Assembly: GCF_024170165.1 (NCBI RefSeq)
Contig: NZ_JALJXP010000001.1
Span: 496,001-560,000 of the forward strand
Direction: 5' to 3'
Source of the DNA: Pseudomonas nitroreducens
GTDB lineage: Bacteria > Pseudomonadota > Gammaproteobacteria > Pseudomonadales > Pseudomonadaceae
DNA: 64,000 bases
Shown one piece after another: positions 54,358 to 62,455 of this stretch. The notes below the pieces were generated by a model that saw only the letters and a program-made list of their open reading frames with translations, was not told the DNA's origin and ran no database searches. Positions within the stretch are counted from its first letter, which is position 1. Every line of letters starts with the position of its first letter. A program made the translations under genes and the position numbers.

Positions 54358-55415
54358 AGAAGCGTGCCGACAAGCACAGCGAAGTCATCATCAAGCGCCG
54401 CAGCAAGAAAGGCCACGATGACGAGCACGGCGGCGCCTGGAAGGTAGCCTTCGCCGACTTCACCCTGGCGATGATGGCGCTGTTCATGGTGCTGTGGATC
54501 GTCCATCCGCAGACCGAGCCGCAGCCGGTGGCGGTGGGCGACCAGGACGCCAACCCGGTGGTCGATGGCGGCGCCGGCGTGTTCGATGGCGCCAGCCGCA
54601 CACCCATCGAGCTGGACGGCATGCCGCAGCCGATCAAGACCCCGGAAAAGCCCGCGCCGCAGTTGGCTCTGGAGGCTGGCAAGCAGGGCAAGGCGGGCGA
54701 ACAGGCGAAGGACTCCAGCGTGCAGCAGGACGGCGAAGGCCGTCAGTACGACAGCAACGAGGACCTGCGTGAGCTGGCCGAGCTGATCCGCGAGGTGTCC
54801 GGCAAGGTCGACGCGCTGGCCAACATCGAGGTGACGGTGGTGCCGCAGGGGCTGCGCATCCTGATCAAGGACGACCAGCAGCGCTTCATGTTCGCCCGTG
54901 GCCAGGCGACCCTCGATCCGCACTTCCAGACCCTGCTCGGCGCGCTGTCCGGCGTGCTGGCCAAGGTGCAGAACAGGTTGATCCTCAGTGGCCACACCGA
55001 TGCCGTGCAATACCGCCGGCCGGATGGCTACAACAACTGGAACCTCTCCGGCGACCGTGCCCTGCGTGCGCGCAACGTGATGGTCGACAGCGGCCTGCCG
55101 GCCGCGCATGTCCTGCAGGTGGCGGCCCAGGCCGACGTCATGCCGTTGCGCCCGGAGGACCCGGAGAACGGCGCCAACCGGCGCATCGAAATCCTTCTGC
55201 TGACCCGGCGTGCGGAGAGCCTGTACCGGGAAATCTTCGGCGAGAGTTATGCCCAGGTGCACTACTCGGAGTCGGGCGCGAAGCTCGTCGAGCCGCAGCC
55301 GCAGCCGCAGCCGCAGCCGCAGCTGCGGCAGGAAGCGGAGGAGAAGGCGCCGGCTTCAGCGGCGCTCGAAGCAACGGCTCCCGCCAGGGCGGCGGAGCCG
55401 ACGCTCAAGCTCTGA
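54354..55415 (+). CDS. motB: Flagellar stator protein MotB (LafU type), proton type
   Basis: 353 aa. The single membrane helix AFADFTLAMMALFMVLWIV holds the proton-binding Asp35; the helix reads like H+-type MotB, not Na+-type PomB. A long linker is followed by the OmpA-like peptidoglycan-binding domain (about 150-290, LSGHTDAVQYRRPDGYNNWNLSGDRALRARNVMV). The C-terminal tail has a PQ dipeptide run encoded by tandem hexamers (55293-55320). Last gene of the fliD operon, 6 bp from the convergent gene at 55422. Confidence 0.94.
   Translation: MKKRADKHSEVIIKRRSKKGHDDEHGGAWKVAFADFTLAMMALFMVLWIVHPQTEPQPVAVGDQDANPVVDGGAGVFDGASRTPIELDGMPQPIKTPEKPAPQLALEAGKQGKAGEQAKDSSVQQDGEGRQYDSNEDLRELAELIREVSGKVDALANIEVTVVPQGLRILIKDDQQRFMFARGQATLDPHFQTLLGALSGVLAKVQNRLILSGHTDAVQYRRPDGYNNWNLSGDRALRARNVMVDSGLPAAHVLQVAAQADVMPLRPEDPENGANRRIEILLLTRRAESLYREIFGESYAQVHYSESGAKLVEPQPQPQPQPQLRQEAEEKAPASAALEATAPARAAEPTLKL
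55293..55320 (+). repeat. Tandem CAGCCG hexamers in the motB 3' end
   Basis: About four and a half copies of CAGCCG code for a Pro-Gln run in the MotB tail; in-frame and in a disordered region, so copy-number change by slippage would keep the frame. Confidence 0.8.
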
Positions 55416-55421
55416 GAGGGT

Positions 55422-55910
55422 TCAGCGATTGCGCAGGTGGCGCGGGCAGAACACCTGGCGCGTCTCGACGCCATAAAGGCAGCCGCCCAGGGGTTCGAGG
55501 GTGATGCGGGCGCCGCGCTGGCGGCCGTAGAGCAGGTTGAAGATCAGCTCGCTGTCCAGGCCGCTGTCGGCCTGCAGGTTGCTGATGCTGTTTTCCTCCA
55601 CCTGCAGCTGGAAGCGTCCGCCCAGGTCGCTGCCGACCAGGCCGGAGACTTCGAGGATGTTGGCGTCCTGCTGGATCATCGAGTAGAAGCGCCCCTCATG
55701 GAACATGGTGGTCTGGGCGATCTCCAGCACCTTGCCGTTGCCCAGCAGCACCTGCCCGGAAGAGGCGTAGCGGCCGTCGATGGCCGAGGTGCTGTGGGCG
55801 TGCTTCCACAGCATGCCCAGCGCCAGGGTCAGGCAGATCACGCCGAACAGCGAGATCACCAGGCAGCGGCGCGCCGCGCCGAGCTGGCGGCGTAGGTTCA
55901 GTTCAGGCAC
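55422..55910 (-). CDS. Small single-pass membrane protein, ToxS-like partner of the LafZ-type regulator
   Basis: 162 aa: a short basic cytoplasmic start (LRRQLGAARRC), one membrane helix (about 17-35, LVISLFGVICLTLALGML) and a periplasmic domain of about 120 residues with two Cys near the end (GGCLYG, VFCPRH) and the core GQVLLGNGKVLEIAQTTMFHEGRFYSMIQ. No family recognised with confidence. It is directly downstream of, and overlaps by 13 bp, the ToxR-like regulator gene. ToxR-type regulators are often paired with a small periplasmic partner (ToxS); the size and topology fit, the sequence does not prove it. Confidence 0.65.
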   Translation of the reverse strand: MPELNLRRQLGAARRCLVISLFGVICLTLALGMLWKHAHSTSAIDGRYASSGQVLLGNGKVLEIAQTTMFHEGRFYSMIQQDANILEVSGLVGSDLGGRFQLQVEENSISNLQADSGLDSELIFNLLYGRQRGARITLEPLGGCLYGVETRQVFCPRHLRNR

Positions 55911-56737
55911 TTGCGCAGCTGCTCCTGGGGAATCCGGGCGACCTGGCTTTCATGGATCAGCAGCCAGTTGGAATTGCCTTCGGGTTGCACGCAGACCAGT
56001 TCATAGAAGCCCGAGGTCATGTGCAGCATGAGGCCGATGGGGCGGCTGGCCAGGTCGGCCAGCTGGTGGGCCAGGGGGCGGGTGTTGCTGATCAGCCGCT
56101 GCAGGTCCTGCTCGTTGTCTTCGACGTAGGTGATCTGCAGGGAGCCGACTTTCTGTTCGGCGGTGAGGACCGGGCTGCGAACCTGGGTGTAGTAGAAGGC
56201 GCCGGAGAGGACCAGCAGGCCGAAGGTGCAGAGACTGGCGGCGGCGAGTTTCAGGCGCCGCAGGTTCGGCGGACGCAGCCCGGGGACGGAAACGACTTCC
56301 TCCAGCGGAATGACCTCCGGAGTGGCGTCGGTGACTTCCGCATCCGGCTCGCTGGCCTGGCCGATCAGGTACTGCGGGTTGAACATGTAGCCGCGGCGCG
56401 GCAGCGTCTGGATGATCTGCCGCTGCTTCTCGTCCGCCAGCACCTGGCGCAGGGTGTAGATCTGCTGGTTCAGGCTGCCCTGGCCGACCACCCGGTCGGA
56501 CCATGCGTGGGTCAGCAGCTCATCGCGCGCCACCACGTCGCCCGGGCTCTGCAGCAGGCGTTCGAGCACGCGGCTGCCGGAAAAACCCAGGTCGATACGC
56601 TCCACCTGGCCGTCACGGTCGAGGTCGAGTTGATAGAGCGCGGGATAGAACTGCGCGACGCAATCGGAACGCCCGGTACGGAGGGTCAGGCAGGCGATCG
56701 GCCGACTGTCCGCTGGCGTGGAAGTGAGTGTGTTCAT
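55898..56737 (-). CDS. ToxR-like transmembrane wHTH regulator (LafZ-like)
   Basis: 279 aa with a cytoplasmic OmpR/ToxR-type winged HTH (about 38-125: IDLGFSGSRVLERLLQSPGDVVARDELLTHAWSDRVVGQGSLNQQIYTLRQVLADEKQRQIIQTLPRRGYMF), a Pro/Glu linker, one membrane helix (about 165-185, LAAASLCTFGLLVLSGAFYY) and a periplasmic sensing domain with two Cys (LVCVQ, RKCLN). No receiver domain. It lies between motB and flagellin lafA, as LafZ does in E. coli Flag-2 clusters. It probably regulates lafA and the lateral system; the repeats at 56830-56878 are plausible targets. Confidence 0.8.
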   Translation of the reverse strand: MNTLTSTPADSRPIACLTLRTGRSDCVAQFYPALYQLDLDRDGQVERIDLGFSGSRVLERLLQSPGDVVARDELLTHAWSDRVVGQGSLNQQIYTLRQVLADEKQRQIIQTLPRRGYMFNPQYLIGQASEPDAEVTDATPEVIPLEEVVSVPGLRPPNLRRLKLAAASLCTFGLLVLSGAFYYTQVRSPVLTAEQKVGSLQITYVEDNEQDLQRLISNTRPLAHQLADLASRPIGLMLHMTSGFYELVCVQPEGNSNWLLIHESQVARIPQEQLRKCLN

Positions 56738-56829
56738 CTTGCCCTTGCGAGCCGCTCCCTAGACGGTCGCGGGGAAACTCCATTTGTCCATGGAGGCAGA
56801 GGCATTATTTTGACGTCAGAAAAATGTGG

Positions 56830-56878
56830 GTGCAAGTTCTGAATTTTGCACACTCGTGCTTGCAATTTTCACGCAAGC
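56830..56878. promoter_or_regulatory. Candidate operator array (TTGCA/TGCAA palindromes) before the LafZ-like gene
   Basis: GTGCAA (56830-56835) / TTGCAC (56846-56851), 10 bp apart, and GCTTGC (56858-56863) / GCAAGC (56873-56878), 9 bp apart, lie in an AT-rich 50-bp stretch about 95-140 bp upstream of the regulator start. They are good candidates for regulator binding. Confidence 0.5.
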
Positions 56879-56959
56879 CTAGAAACCACCGACGCAGAGG
56901 GGCTGCACCGCGACCGGTAGTCGCCATGCCGTTTGTCAGCGGACCCGCAGACAGCACAA

Positions 56960-56979
56960 CGCCCCGCCTGGGCGGGGCG
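56960..56979 (-). terminator. Terminator of lafA
   Basis: CGCCCCGCC / GGCGGGGCG, perfect 9-bp stem with a 2-nt loop, followed on the minus strand by TTGTGCTGT. 50 bp after the lafA stop. Confidence 0.7.
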
Positions 56980-57029
56980 ATGGCGGATCAGGGCGCGCGA
57001 GGCGGGGGGCTCCTCGCGCTGGCCGGGGC

Positions 57030-57911
57030 TTAGCCCAGCAGGCCCATGATCATGCTGGGCATCTGGCCAGCTTGCTTGAGCATGGAGATGCCAGACTGCA
57101 TCAGCATGGAGTTCTTGCTCATGTTGGCGCTTTCGACGGCGAAGTCGGCGTCCATGATGCGGCCCTTGGACAGGTCGGTGTTGTCCTTCATGTTGGCCAG
57201 GTTGTTGGAGGTGTGCTGCAGGCGGTTGATGTTCGCACCGAACTGGGCACGCAGGGCGCCGATGGCGTCCAGGGCATCGTTGGCCTTGTCGATGGAGCCG
57301 TTGGCGTTGGTGATGGTTTCCAGCTCGGTGCCGTCGGCGCTGGTAGCCTGGAACTGGGTGGTCAGGGCGCCGAAGGCGTCGGTCACGGCTTTCAGTTCGG
57401 TGGTGACGTCGACGTTCAGGGTCTCGGCCTTGTCCGAACCGATCTGGAAGGTCACGCCGCCGGTGGCGCCGAACTTGCCGCTGGCGCCATCGACGCCGAA
57501 CAGCGCATCGCCGCCGAACTTGGTGTTGGCGATGATGTTCTTCAGTTCCTTGCCCAGCTCGTTGAACTCGGCGGACAGGGCCTTGCCGTCGTCGGTGGTG
57601 TTGGTGCCGTTGGCAGCCTGGGTAGCCAGGTCCTTCATGCGCTGGGTGATGTCGGTCAGCTCGCTGAAGGAGCCGTCAGCGGTCTGCATCAGGGAGATGG
57701 CGTCGCTGGTATTGCGCATGGCCACGTCCATGCCGCGGGACTGGGCGTTCAGGCGGGTGGCGATCTGCAGGCCGGCGGCGTCGTCGGAAGCGGAGTTGAT
57801 ACGCAGGCCGGTGCCCAGGCGCTGCTGGTTGGTGGCCAGCAGGTTGTTGGTCTTGCCCAGGTTGGTCTGGGTGATCAGGGAGGAGTAGTTGGTTTGAATC
57901 GACAAGGCCAT
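57030..57911 (-). CDS. lafA: Lateral-type flagellin LafA
   Basis: 293-aa filament protein. N-terminal D0/D1 (ALSIQTNYSSLITQTNLGKTNNLLATNQQRLGTGLRINSASDDAAGLQIATRL) and C-terminal D0 (about 255-293, KGRIMDADFAVESANMSKNSMLMQSGISMLKQAGQMPSMIMGLLG) are well conserved; the middle (about 140-200) is short, giving a small flagellin as usual for lateral filaments. Ribosome site AGGAAG before the ATG. A sigma54-like element (57938-57954) precedes it with the same 16-nt leader geometry as fliD. Its chaperone FliS is encoded at 50307. Confidence 0.93.
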   Translation of the reverse strand: MALSIQTNYSSLITQTNLGKTNNLLATNQQRLGTGLRINSASDDAAGLQIATRLNAQSRGMDVAMRNTSDAISLMQTADGSFSELTDITQRMKDLATQAANGTNTTDDGKALSAEFNELGKELKNIIANTKFGGDALFGVDGASGKFGATGGVTFQIGSDKAETLNVDVTTELKAVTDAFGALTTQFQATSADGTELETITNANGSIDKANDALDAIGALRAQFGANINRLQHTSNNLANMKDNTDLSKGRIMDADFAVESANMSKNSMLMQSGISMLKQAGQMPSMIMGLLG

Positions 57912-58217
57912 GGTGGACTTCCTGTATGAGCTGAATGAAGCCGGCGTTGTGCCTGCTGAAGGGGTAAGGCGACAGCTCGCGGGGAAGGATTAAGGGGGGA
58001 TGAAAAAAATTTGGCGCGGGGATTCCGGCGAAGCCGGCAGTCGGTCCGTCGACTTCCCTGACCGACACCCTGTGCCCTGAATCTCAGGATCGGTCATCTA
58101 TCTTGTTGAGACATATCTGACAGCCCTGGCGCCGGGGTGCGGCTAAGCTCCCCGGGTCCACAAGGTTGTGGATCGTTCGACCGAATCCCTCGTTCCGAAC
58201 TGTGAGAAAGGAACCTC
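57912..58217. other. Divergent region between lafA and the lipid cassette
   Basis: 306 bp. Holds the sigma54-like element for lafA near its start, a T-rich run on the lafA strand (58003-58012) and a few short palindromes. No FliA-type GCCGATAA element facing lafA was found, and no clear promoter for the lipid cassette. Confidence 0.55.
57938..57954 (-). promoter_or_regulatory. Sigma54-like element before lafA
   Basis: Minus strand AGGCACAACGCCGGCTT: GG and GC are 10 bp apart as required, GGCAC is exact, but -12 reads CGGC instead of TTGC. Predicted leader 16 nt, equal to that of fliD. Confidence 0.4.
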
Positions 58218-58835
58218 ATGATCTCCGTCTACCAGCTCAAGTCCCGTTTCCAGAACCTGCTCCGCCCCCTGGTCACCCGCCTGCACGAGCGTGGCGTCAG
58301 CGCCAACCAGGTGACGCTGGCCGCCTGCGGCCTTTCGCTGCTGGTGGCGCTCACGGTCGCACTGCTGGCCGGCCACGCCTGGATATTCCTGCTGATCCCC
58401 CTGTGGATGTTCCTGCGCATGGCGCTCAACGCCATGGACGGCATGCTCGCCCGCGAGTTCGGCCAGCAGTCGAAGCTGGGCGCCTATCTCAACGAACTCA
58501 CGGACGTGATCGCCGACGGCGCGCTGTACCTGCCATTCGCCCTGCTGCCGGGCGTGAGCCCGGCGCTGGTGGTACTGGTGGTCCTGCTGGCGGTGATCAG
58601 CGAATACGCCGGCGTGCTCGGGCTGATGGTGGGAGCTTCGCGGCGCTACGACGGCCCCATGGGCAAGAGCGACCGCGCACTGTGCTTCGGCGTTTTCGGC
58701 GCGGCCGTGGCGGCCGGGCAGCTGCCGCTGGTCTGGCTGAACCCGCTGCTGGTGCTGCTGGCACTGCTGCTGGTGCTGACTATCGTCAACCGGGTGCGCC
58801 AGGGGCTGGCCGAGCAGAAGGAACAACAGGCCTGA
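58218..58835 (+). CDS. CDP-alcohol phosphotransferase, YnbA-like, with Asn at two metal-ligand positions
   Basis: 205-aa membrane enzyme, about six helices, that would join a CDP-linked lipid to an alcohol. The motif D-x2-D-G-x2-A-R-x8-G-x3-D-x3-D is present as N71-AM-D74-G75-ML-A78-R79, G88, N92, D96: the first and third Asp, usually metal ligands, are Asn. The start YQLKSRFQNLLRPLVTRL and the segment RALCFGVFG resemble enterobacterial YnbA. First gene of the lipid cassette; ATG with AAAGGAAC upstream. Headgroup unknown. The substitutions could alter metal use or mark a distinct subfamily. Confidence 0.82.
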   Translation: MISVYQLKSRFQNLLRPLVTRLHERGVSANQVTLAACGLSLLVALTVALLAGHAWIFLLIPLWMFLRMALNAMDGMLAREFGQQSKLGAYLNELTDVIADGALYLPFALLPGVSPALVVLVVLLAVISEYAGVLGLMVGASRRYDGPMGKSDRALCFGVFGAAVAAGQLPLVWLNPLLVLLALLLVLTIVNRVRQGLAEQKEQQA

Positions 58836-58898
58836 GCCACGGCCGCCATCTCAGGACGGGGACCGGACAGTCCCGCAAGCCATCGAACAGAGGAAGTT

Positions 58899-60656
58899 AT
58901 GCGCGAGTCTTCGAATCACCACTTCGTTACCCACGACGGCGTCGAGCTGTTCTACCGCCACTGGCCGGCCGTTGCCGGCAGCGACGAGCCGCGCCGCGCG
59001 GTATTGCTGTTCCATCGCGGCCATGAGCATTCCGGGCGTATCGGCCACCTGGCCGACGAACTCGACCTGCCCGGCTTCGACGTCTTCGCCTGGGATGCCC
59101 GCGGACACGGCCAGTCGCCCGGCGCGCGTGGCGACAGCCCGAGTTTCGGCACCAGTGTCCGCGACGTGCAGACCTTCGTCGAGCACATCGCCTCGACCTA
59201 CGGCGTTGCCATCAGCGATATGGCGGTGGTGGCGCAGAGTGTCGGCGCGGTGGTCGCCTCCACCTGGGTGCACGACTATGCGCCGCCGATCCGCAGCCTG
59301 GTGCTCGCTTCGCCGGCGTTCAAGGTCAAGCTCTACGTGCCTTTCGCCCGGCCGGGCCTGAAGCTGGCGCGCGGGTGGCGCGGCAACTTCTTCGTCAACA
59401 GTTATGTGAAAGCGAAATTCCTCACCCACGACCCTGAGCGCATCGCCTCCTACGACAGCGACCCGCTGATCGCCAAGGCCATCTCGGTGAACGTGCTGCT
59501 GGGCCTGTACGAAGCGGCCGACCGTGTGGTGGCCGATGCGCAGGCGATCCAGGTGCCGACGCAACTGCTGATTTCCGGTTCCGACTTCGTGGTGCACCGC
59601 AAGCCGCAGCAGCGCTTCTTCGATAATCTCGGCACGGCCCGCAAGGAGCTGCACATCCTGCCCGGCTTCTTCCATGACACCCTGGGCGAGCTGAAGCGCG
59701 AGCAGGCAGTGACCCGCGCGCGGCGCTTCATCCTCGAATGCTTCACCCGCCAGCCTGAGTGCGCGGACCTGCGCGACGCCGACCGCTTCGGCTACACCTG
59801 CGCCGAGGCGGAAGCACTGGCGACACCGCTGCCCGCCTGGTCGATCCGTGATCTCTACTGGCGCGCGACCCGCGCCAACATGCGCCTCGGCCGGCTGCTG
59901 TCCGACGGCATCAACCTCGGCTTCCAGACCGGCTTCGACTCCGGCAGCACGCTGGACTACGTCTACCGCAACCAGCCCGCCGGAGCGGGGCCGGTGGGCC
60001 GGATGATCGATCGTACCTACCTGGAGTCCGCCGGCTGGCGCGGCATCCGCCAGCGCAAGGTGAACATCGAGGAGCTGCTGCGCCTGGCCATGGCCAGCCT
60101 GCGCGAGCAGGGTCGCGAGGTACGCATCCTCGACATCGCCGCCGGCCACGGGCGCTACATCCTCGAAGCGCTGCAGGGCCTCGAGGCGCTGCCCGAAAGC
60201 GTGCTGCTACGCGATTACAGCGAGCTGAACGTGCGCGAGGGCTCGGCGCTGATCGAGCGCCTGGGGCTCAAGCAGCGCGCCCGTTTCGTGCAGGGCGACG
60301 CCTTCGATGGCGCCGACCTCGCCGCCGTCGAGCCGAAGCCGACGCTGGCGGTGGTCTCCGGTCTCTATGAGCTGTTCGCCGACAACGCCCTGGTCAGCGG
60401 ATCGCTGGCCGGCCTGGGCGAGGCAGTGGAAGAGGGCGGCTACCTGATCTACACCGGCCAGCCCTGGCACCCGCAGCTGGAGCTGATCGCCCGCGCCCTC
60501 ACCAGTCACCGCGCCGGGCAGGCCTGGGTCATGCGCCGCCGCACGCAAGCAGAGATGGACCAGCTGGTGGCCGCTGCCGGCTTCCGCAAGCTGGCCCAGC
60601 GCATCGATGAAGATGGCATCTTCACCGTCTCCCTGGCCCGTCGGGAGCGCAGCTGA
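58899..60656 (+). CDS. Alpha/beta-hydrolase - SAM methyltransferase fusion, YnbC-like
   Basis: 585 aa, the same size as E. coli YnbC. N-terminal monoglyceride-lipase-like hydrolase (about 1-285): HRGHEHSGR oxyanion/cap motif (39-47), nucleophile Ser114 in AQSVG (usual GxSxG with the first Gly replaced by Ala), Asp229 in SGSDF and His259 in GFFHD. C-terminal class I methyltransferase (about 395-585): motif I ILDIAAGHG (410-418), an acidic LLRDYSELNV strand, then GDAFD. No signal peptide or membrane helix. Stop overlaps the next gene (TGATG). It may act on lysolipid or lipid headgroups; no activity is established. Confidence 0.82.
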   Translation: MRESSNHHFVTHDGVELFYRHWPAVAGSDEPRRAVLLFHRGHEHSGRIGHLADELDLPGFDVFAWDARGHGQSPGARGDSPSFGTSVRDVQTFVEHIASTYGVAISDMAVVAQSVGAVVASTWVHDYAPPIRSLVLASPAFKVKLYVPFARPGLKLARGWRGNFFVNSYVKAKFLTHDPERIASYDSDPLIAKAISVNVLLGLYEAADRVVADAQAIQVPTQLLISGSDFVVHRKPQQRFFDNLGTARKELHILPGFFHDTLGELKREQAVTRARRFILECFTRQPECADLRDADRFGYTCAEAEALATPLPAWSIRDLYWRATRANMRLGRLLSDGINLGFQTGFDSGSTLDYVYRNQPAGAGPVGRMIDRTYLESAGWRGIRQRKVNIEELLRLAMASLREQGREVRILDIAAGHGRYILEALQGLEALPESVLLRDYSELNVREGSALIERLGLKQRARFVQGDAFDGADLAAVEPKPTLAVVSGLYELFADNALVSGSLAGLGEAVEEGGYLIYTGQPWHPQLELIARALTSHRAGQAWVMRRRTQAEMDQLVAAAGFRKLAQRIDEDGIFTVSLARRERS

Positions 60657-62005
60657 TGGCGTCGATGCCGGCGCGCGATCCCGGAGTCCTGCGGCGCGCG
60701 GTGATCTGGCTGCTGTTCCTCGGGCCGTTCTTCTTCCTCAGCTATGGCTTCGCCAACTGGGTGGCGGGGCAGCGCGAAACGGTCGGTGTGCTGGTGTTCG
60801 ACTGGGAGCGCGGCATGCCGCTATGGCCCTGGACGATCATCCCGTACTGGTCCATCGACCTGCTGTACGGGCTGTCCTTCCTGCTGCCGCGTACCCGCCG
60901 CGGGCTGGACTGCCACGCCCTGCGCCTGCTCACCGCGCAGGTTATCGCGGTGACCTGCTTCCTGCTGTTTCCGCTGCGCTTCAGCTTCGAGCGGCCCATG
61001 CTGGAGGGCTTCTTCGGCGTACTGTTCGACCTGTTGATGGGCTTCGACAAACCCTTCAACCAGGCGCCCTCGCTGCATATCGCCCTGCTGGTGATCCTCT
61101 GGGCCGCCTACGGTCGCTACGCCAGTGGCGCATGGCGCTGGTTGCTGCACGGCTGGTTCGCGCTGATCGGCCTGTCGGTGCTGACCACCTGGCAACACCA
61201 TTTCATCGACGTACCGACCGGTGCACTGCTGGGCTTCTTCTGCGTCTGGCTGTGGCCACGGGAGGTGCGCTCGCCGCTGCAGGCGTGGAGCCTCAGCGGC
61301 GATCCGCAGCGGCGCAGGCTGGCCGCGATCTACGGCGCCGGGTCGTTGCTCTGTCTGGTGCTGGCGCTGGCCGGCGGCGGCCTGTGGCTCTGGCTGTGCT
61401 GGCCTGCGGTGTCCCTGGCGCTGGTCGCGCTGTGCTACCTGGCGATCGGCACGGTGGGCTTCCAGAAACGCCTGGACGGTCGCCATTCGGTGGCAGTCTC
61501 CTGGCTGCTGGCGCCCTGCTGGCTGGGCGCGTGGCTCAACGCGCGCTGGTGGACGCGCCGCCATCCGCAGCCGGACGAAGTGCTGCCGGGTCTCTGGCTC
61601 GGGCGCCTGCCGGACTGGTACAAGCCCCGGCATCTGCCGAGCCTGTCGATCCTCGACCTGTGCGCCGAGCTGCCCTGCACTGCGCTGACCCGGCGCTACG
61701 AGTGCCTGCCCCTGCTCGACCTGGTGGCGCCGAGTGTCGAGCAGTGCCGGCAGGGCGCGGAGCTGATCCAGCGAATGCATGCCGAAGGCCCGGTGCTGGT
61801 GTGCTGCGCACTGGGCTACTCGCGCAGCGCCACGCTGGTGGCGGCGTGGCTGCTGATATCCGGCCGTGCGGCCACGCTCGAGGAAGCGCTGGCGCAGGTT
61901 CGCCACGCACGTCCGCAGGTGGTGCTCAAGGCCGAACAACTGGCGGTGCTGGCGCAGATCGCCGGCCAGCCGAACCTGACACAGGAGGTGAGTCATGTCG
62001 GTTGA
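60656..62005 (+). CDS. PAP2 - dual-specificity phosphatase fusion membrane protein, YnbD-like
   Basis: 449 aa. N-terminal PAP2-type membrane domain (about 15-270) with PSLH (138-141) and HHFID (181-185), matching the lipid-phosphate phosphatase motifs. C-terminal soluble phosphatase (about 305-449) with the Cys-x5-Arg loop CALGYSR (Cys384, Arg390), as in dual-specificity and PTP enzymes. Two phosphatase modules in one chain suggest two dephosphorylations on a lipid pathway; mitochondrial PTPMT1, a DSP enzyme, removes phosphate from phosphatidylglycerol-phosphate, a helpful parallel. Overlaps both neighbours (1 bp and 11 bp). Confidence 0.82.
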   Translation: MASMPARDPGVLRRAVIWLLFLGPFFFLSYGFANWVAGQRETVGVLVFDWERGMPLWPWTIIPYWSIDLLYGLSFLLPRTRRGLDCHALRLLTAQVIAVTCFLLFPLRFSFERPMLEGFFGVLFDLLMGFDKPFNQAPSLHIALLVILWAAYGRYASGAWRWLLHGWFALIGLSVLTTWQHHFIDVPTGALLGFFCVWLWPREVRSPLQAWSLSGDPQRRRLAAIYGAGSLLCLVLALAGGGLWLWLCWPAVSLALVALCYLAIGTVGFQKRLDGRHSVAVSWLLAPCWLGAWLNARWWTRRHPQPDEVLPGLWLGRLPDWYKPRHLPSLSILDLCAELPCTALTRRYECLPLLDLVAPSVEQCRQGAELIQRMHAEGPVLVCCALGYSRSATLVAAWLLISGRAATLEEALAQVRHARPQVVLKAEQLAVLAQIAGQPNLTQEVSHVG

Positions 62006-62441
62006 TCCGGCCCTGATCCTGGTGGCCAGCCTGCTGCGCCGCGGCAGCAGTCTCAATGGCCTGTCCTCGGCGCTCACGGTGCTGGCGCTGGCGCTGGGTT
62101 TCTACGGCGTGCTGATGGCCAGCGCCACCCTGGCGTTCAGCCTGAGCATGGCGTTGCTGGTGCTGCTGGGGCTGGTGCAGAAGTTCTATGCCATGCGCGT
62201 GGCGCTGGACGCCGACCTGTTCGAGGCCATGGCCAACGCCGGCGAGGCGCTGCCGGAGAAAACCCGGCAACTGGACGACGCCCTGGCCACCTACGCCGGT
62301 GTGCCGACGGACAAGACCGGTCGCCCCTGGAGCGAGCGCAGCCGTGGCGCGCTCGCCCTGTTGCGCCGGCAGGTGCAGCTCTGCGCCGCACAGTGGCTCA
62401 TTGCGCTGCTGTGCCTGATCACCCTGACCTTCCAATCCTGA
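61995..62441 (+). CDS. Small membrane protein of the lipid cassette
   Basis: 148 aa with two close N-terminal helices (about 24-63), a soluble middle (DLFEAMANAGEALPEKTRQLDDALATYAGVPTDKTGRPWSERSRGAL) and a C-terminal helix (about 128-146). No family recognised. Overlaps the PAP2-DSP gene by 11 bp and lies 14 bp before the acyltransferase gene, so it belongs to the same transcript. Perhaps a scaffold for the membrane enzymes; there is no direct evidence. Confidence 0.7.
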   Translation: MSVDPALILVASLLRRGSSLNGLSSALTVLALALGFYGVLMASATLAFSLSMALLVLLGLVQKFYAMRVALDADLFEAMANAGEALPEKTRQLDDALATYAGVPTDKTGRPWSERSRGALALLRRQVQLCAAQWLIALLCLITLTFQS

Positions 62442-62455
62442 GGAACGTACCCGCA

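Noticed and set aside
58083-58120. FliA-like element (TCAAC...ACCGAT) facing lafA
   Set aside because: Spacing between -35 and -10 is several bases too short and the -10 matches only partly.
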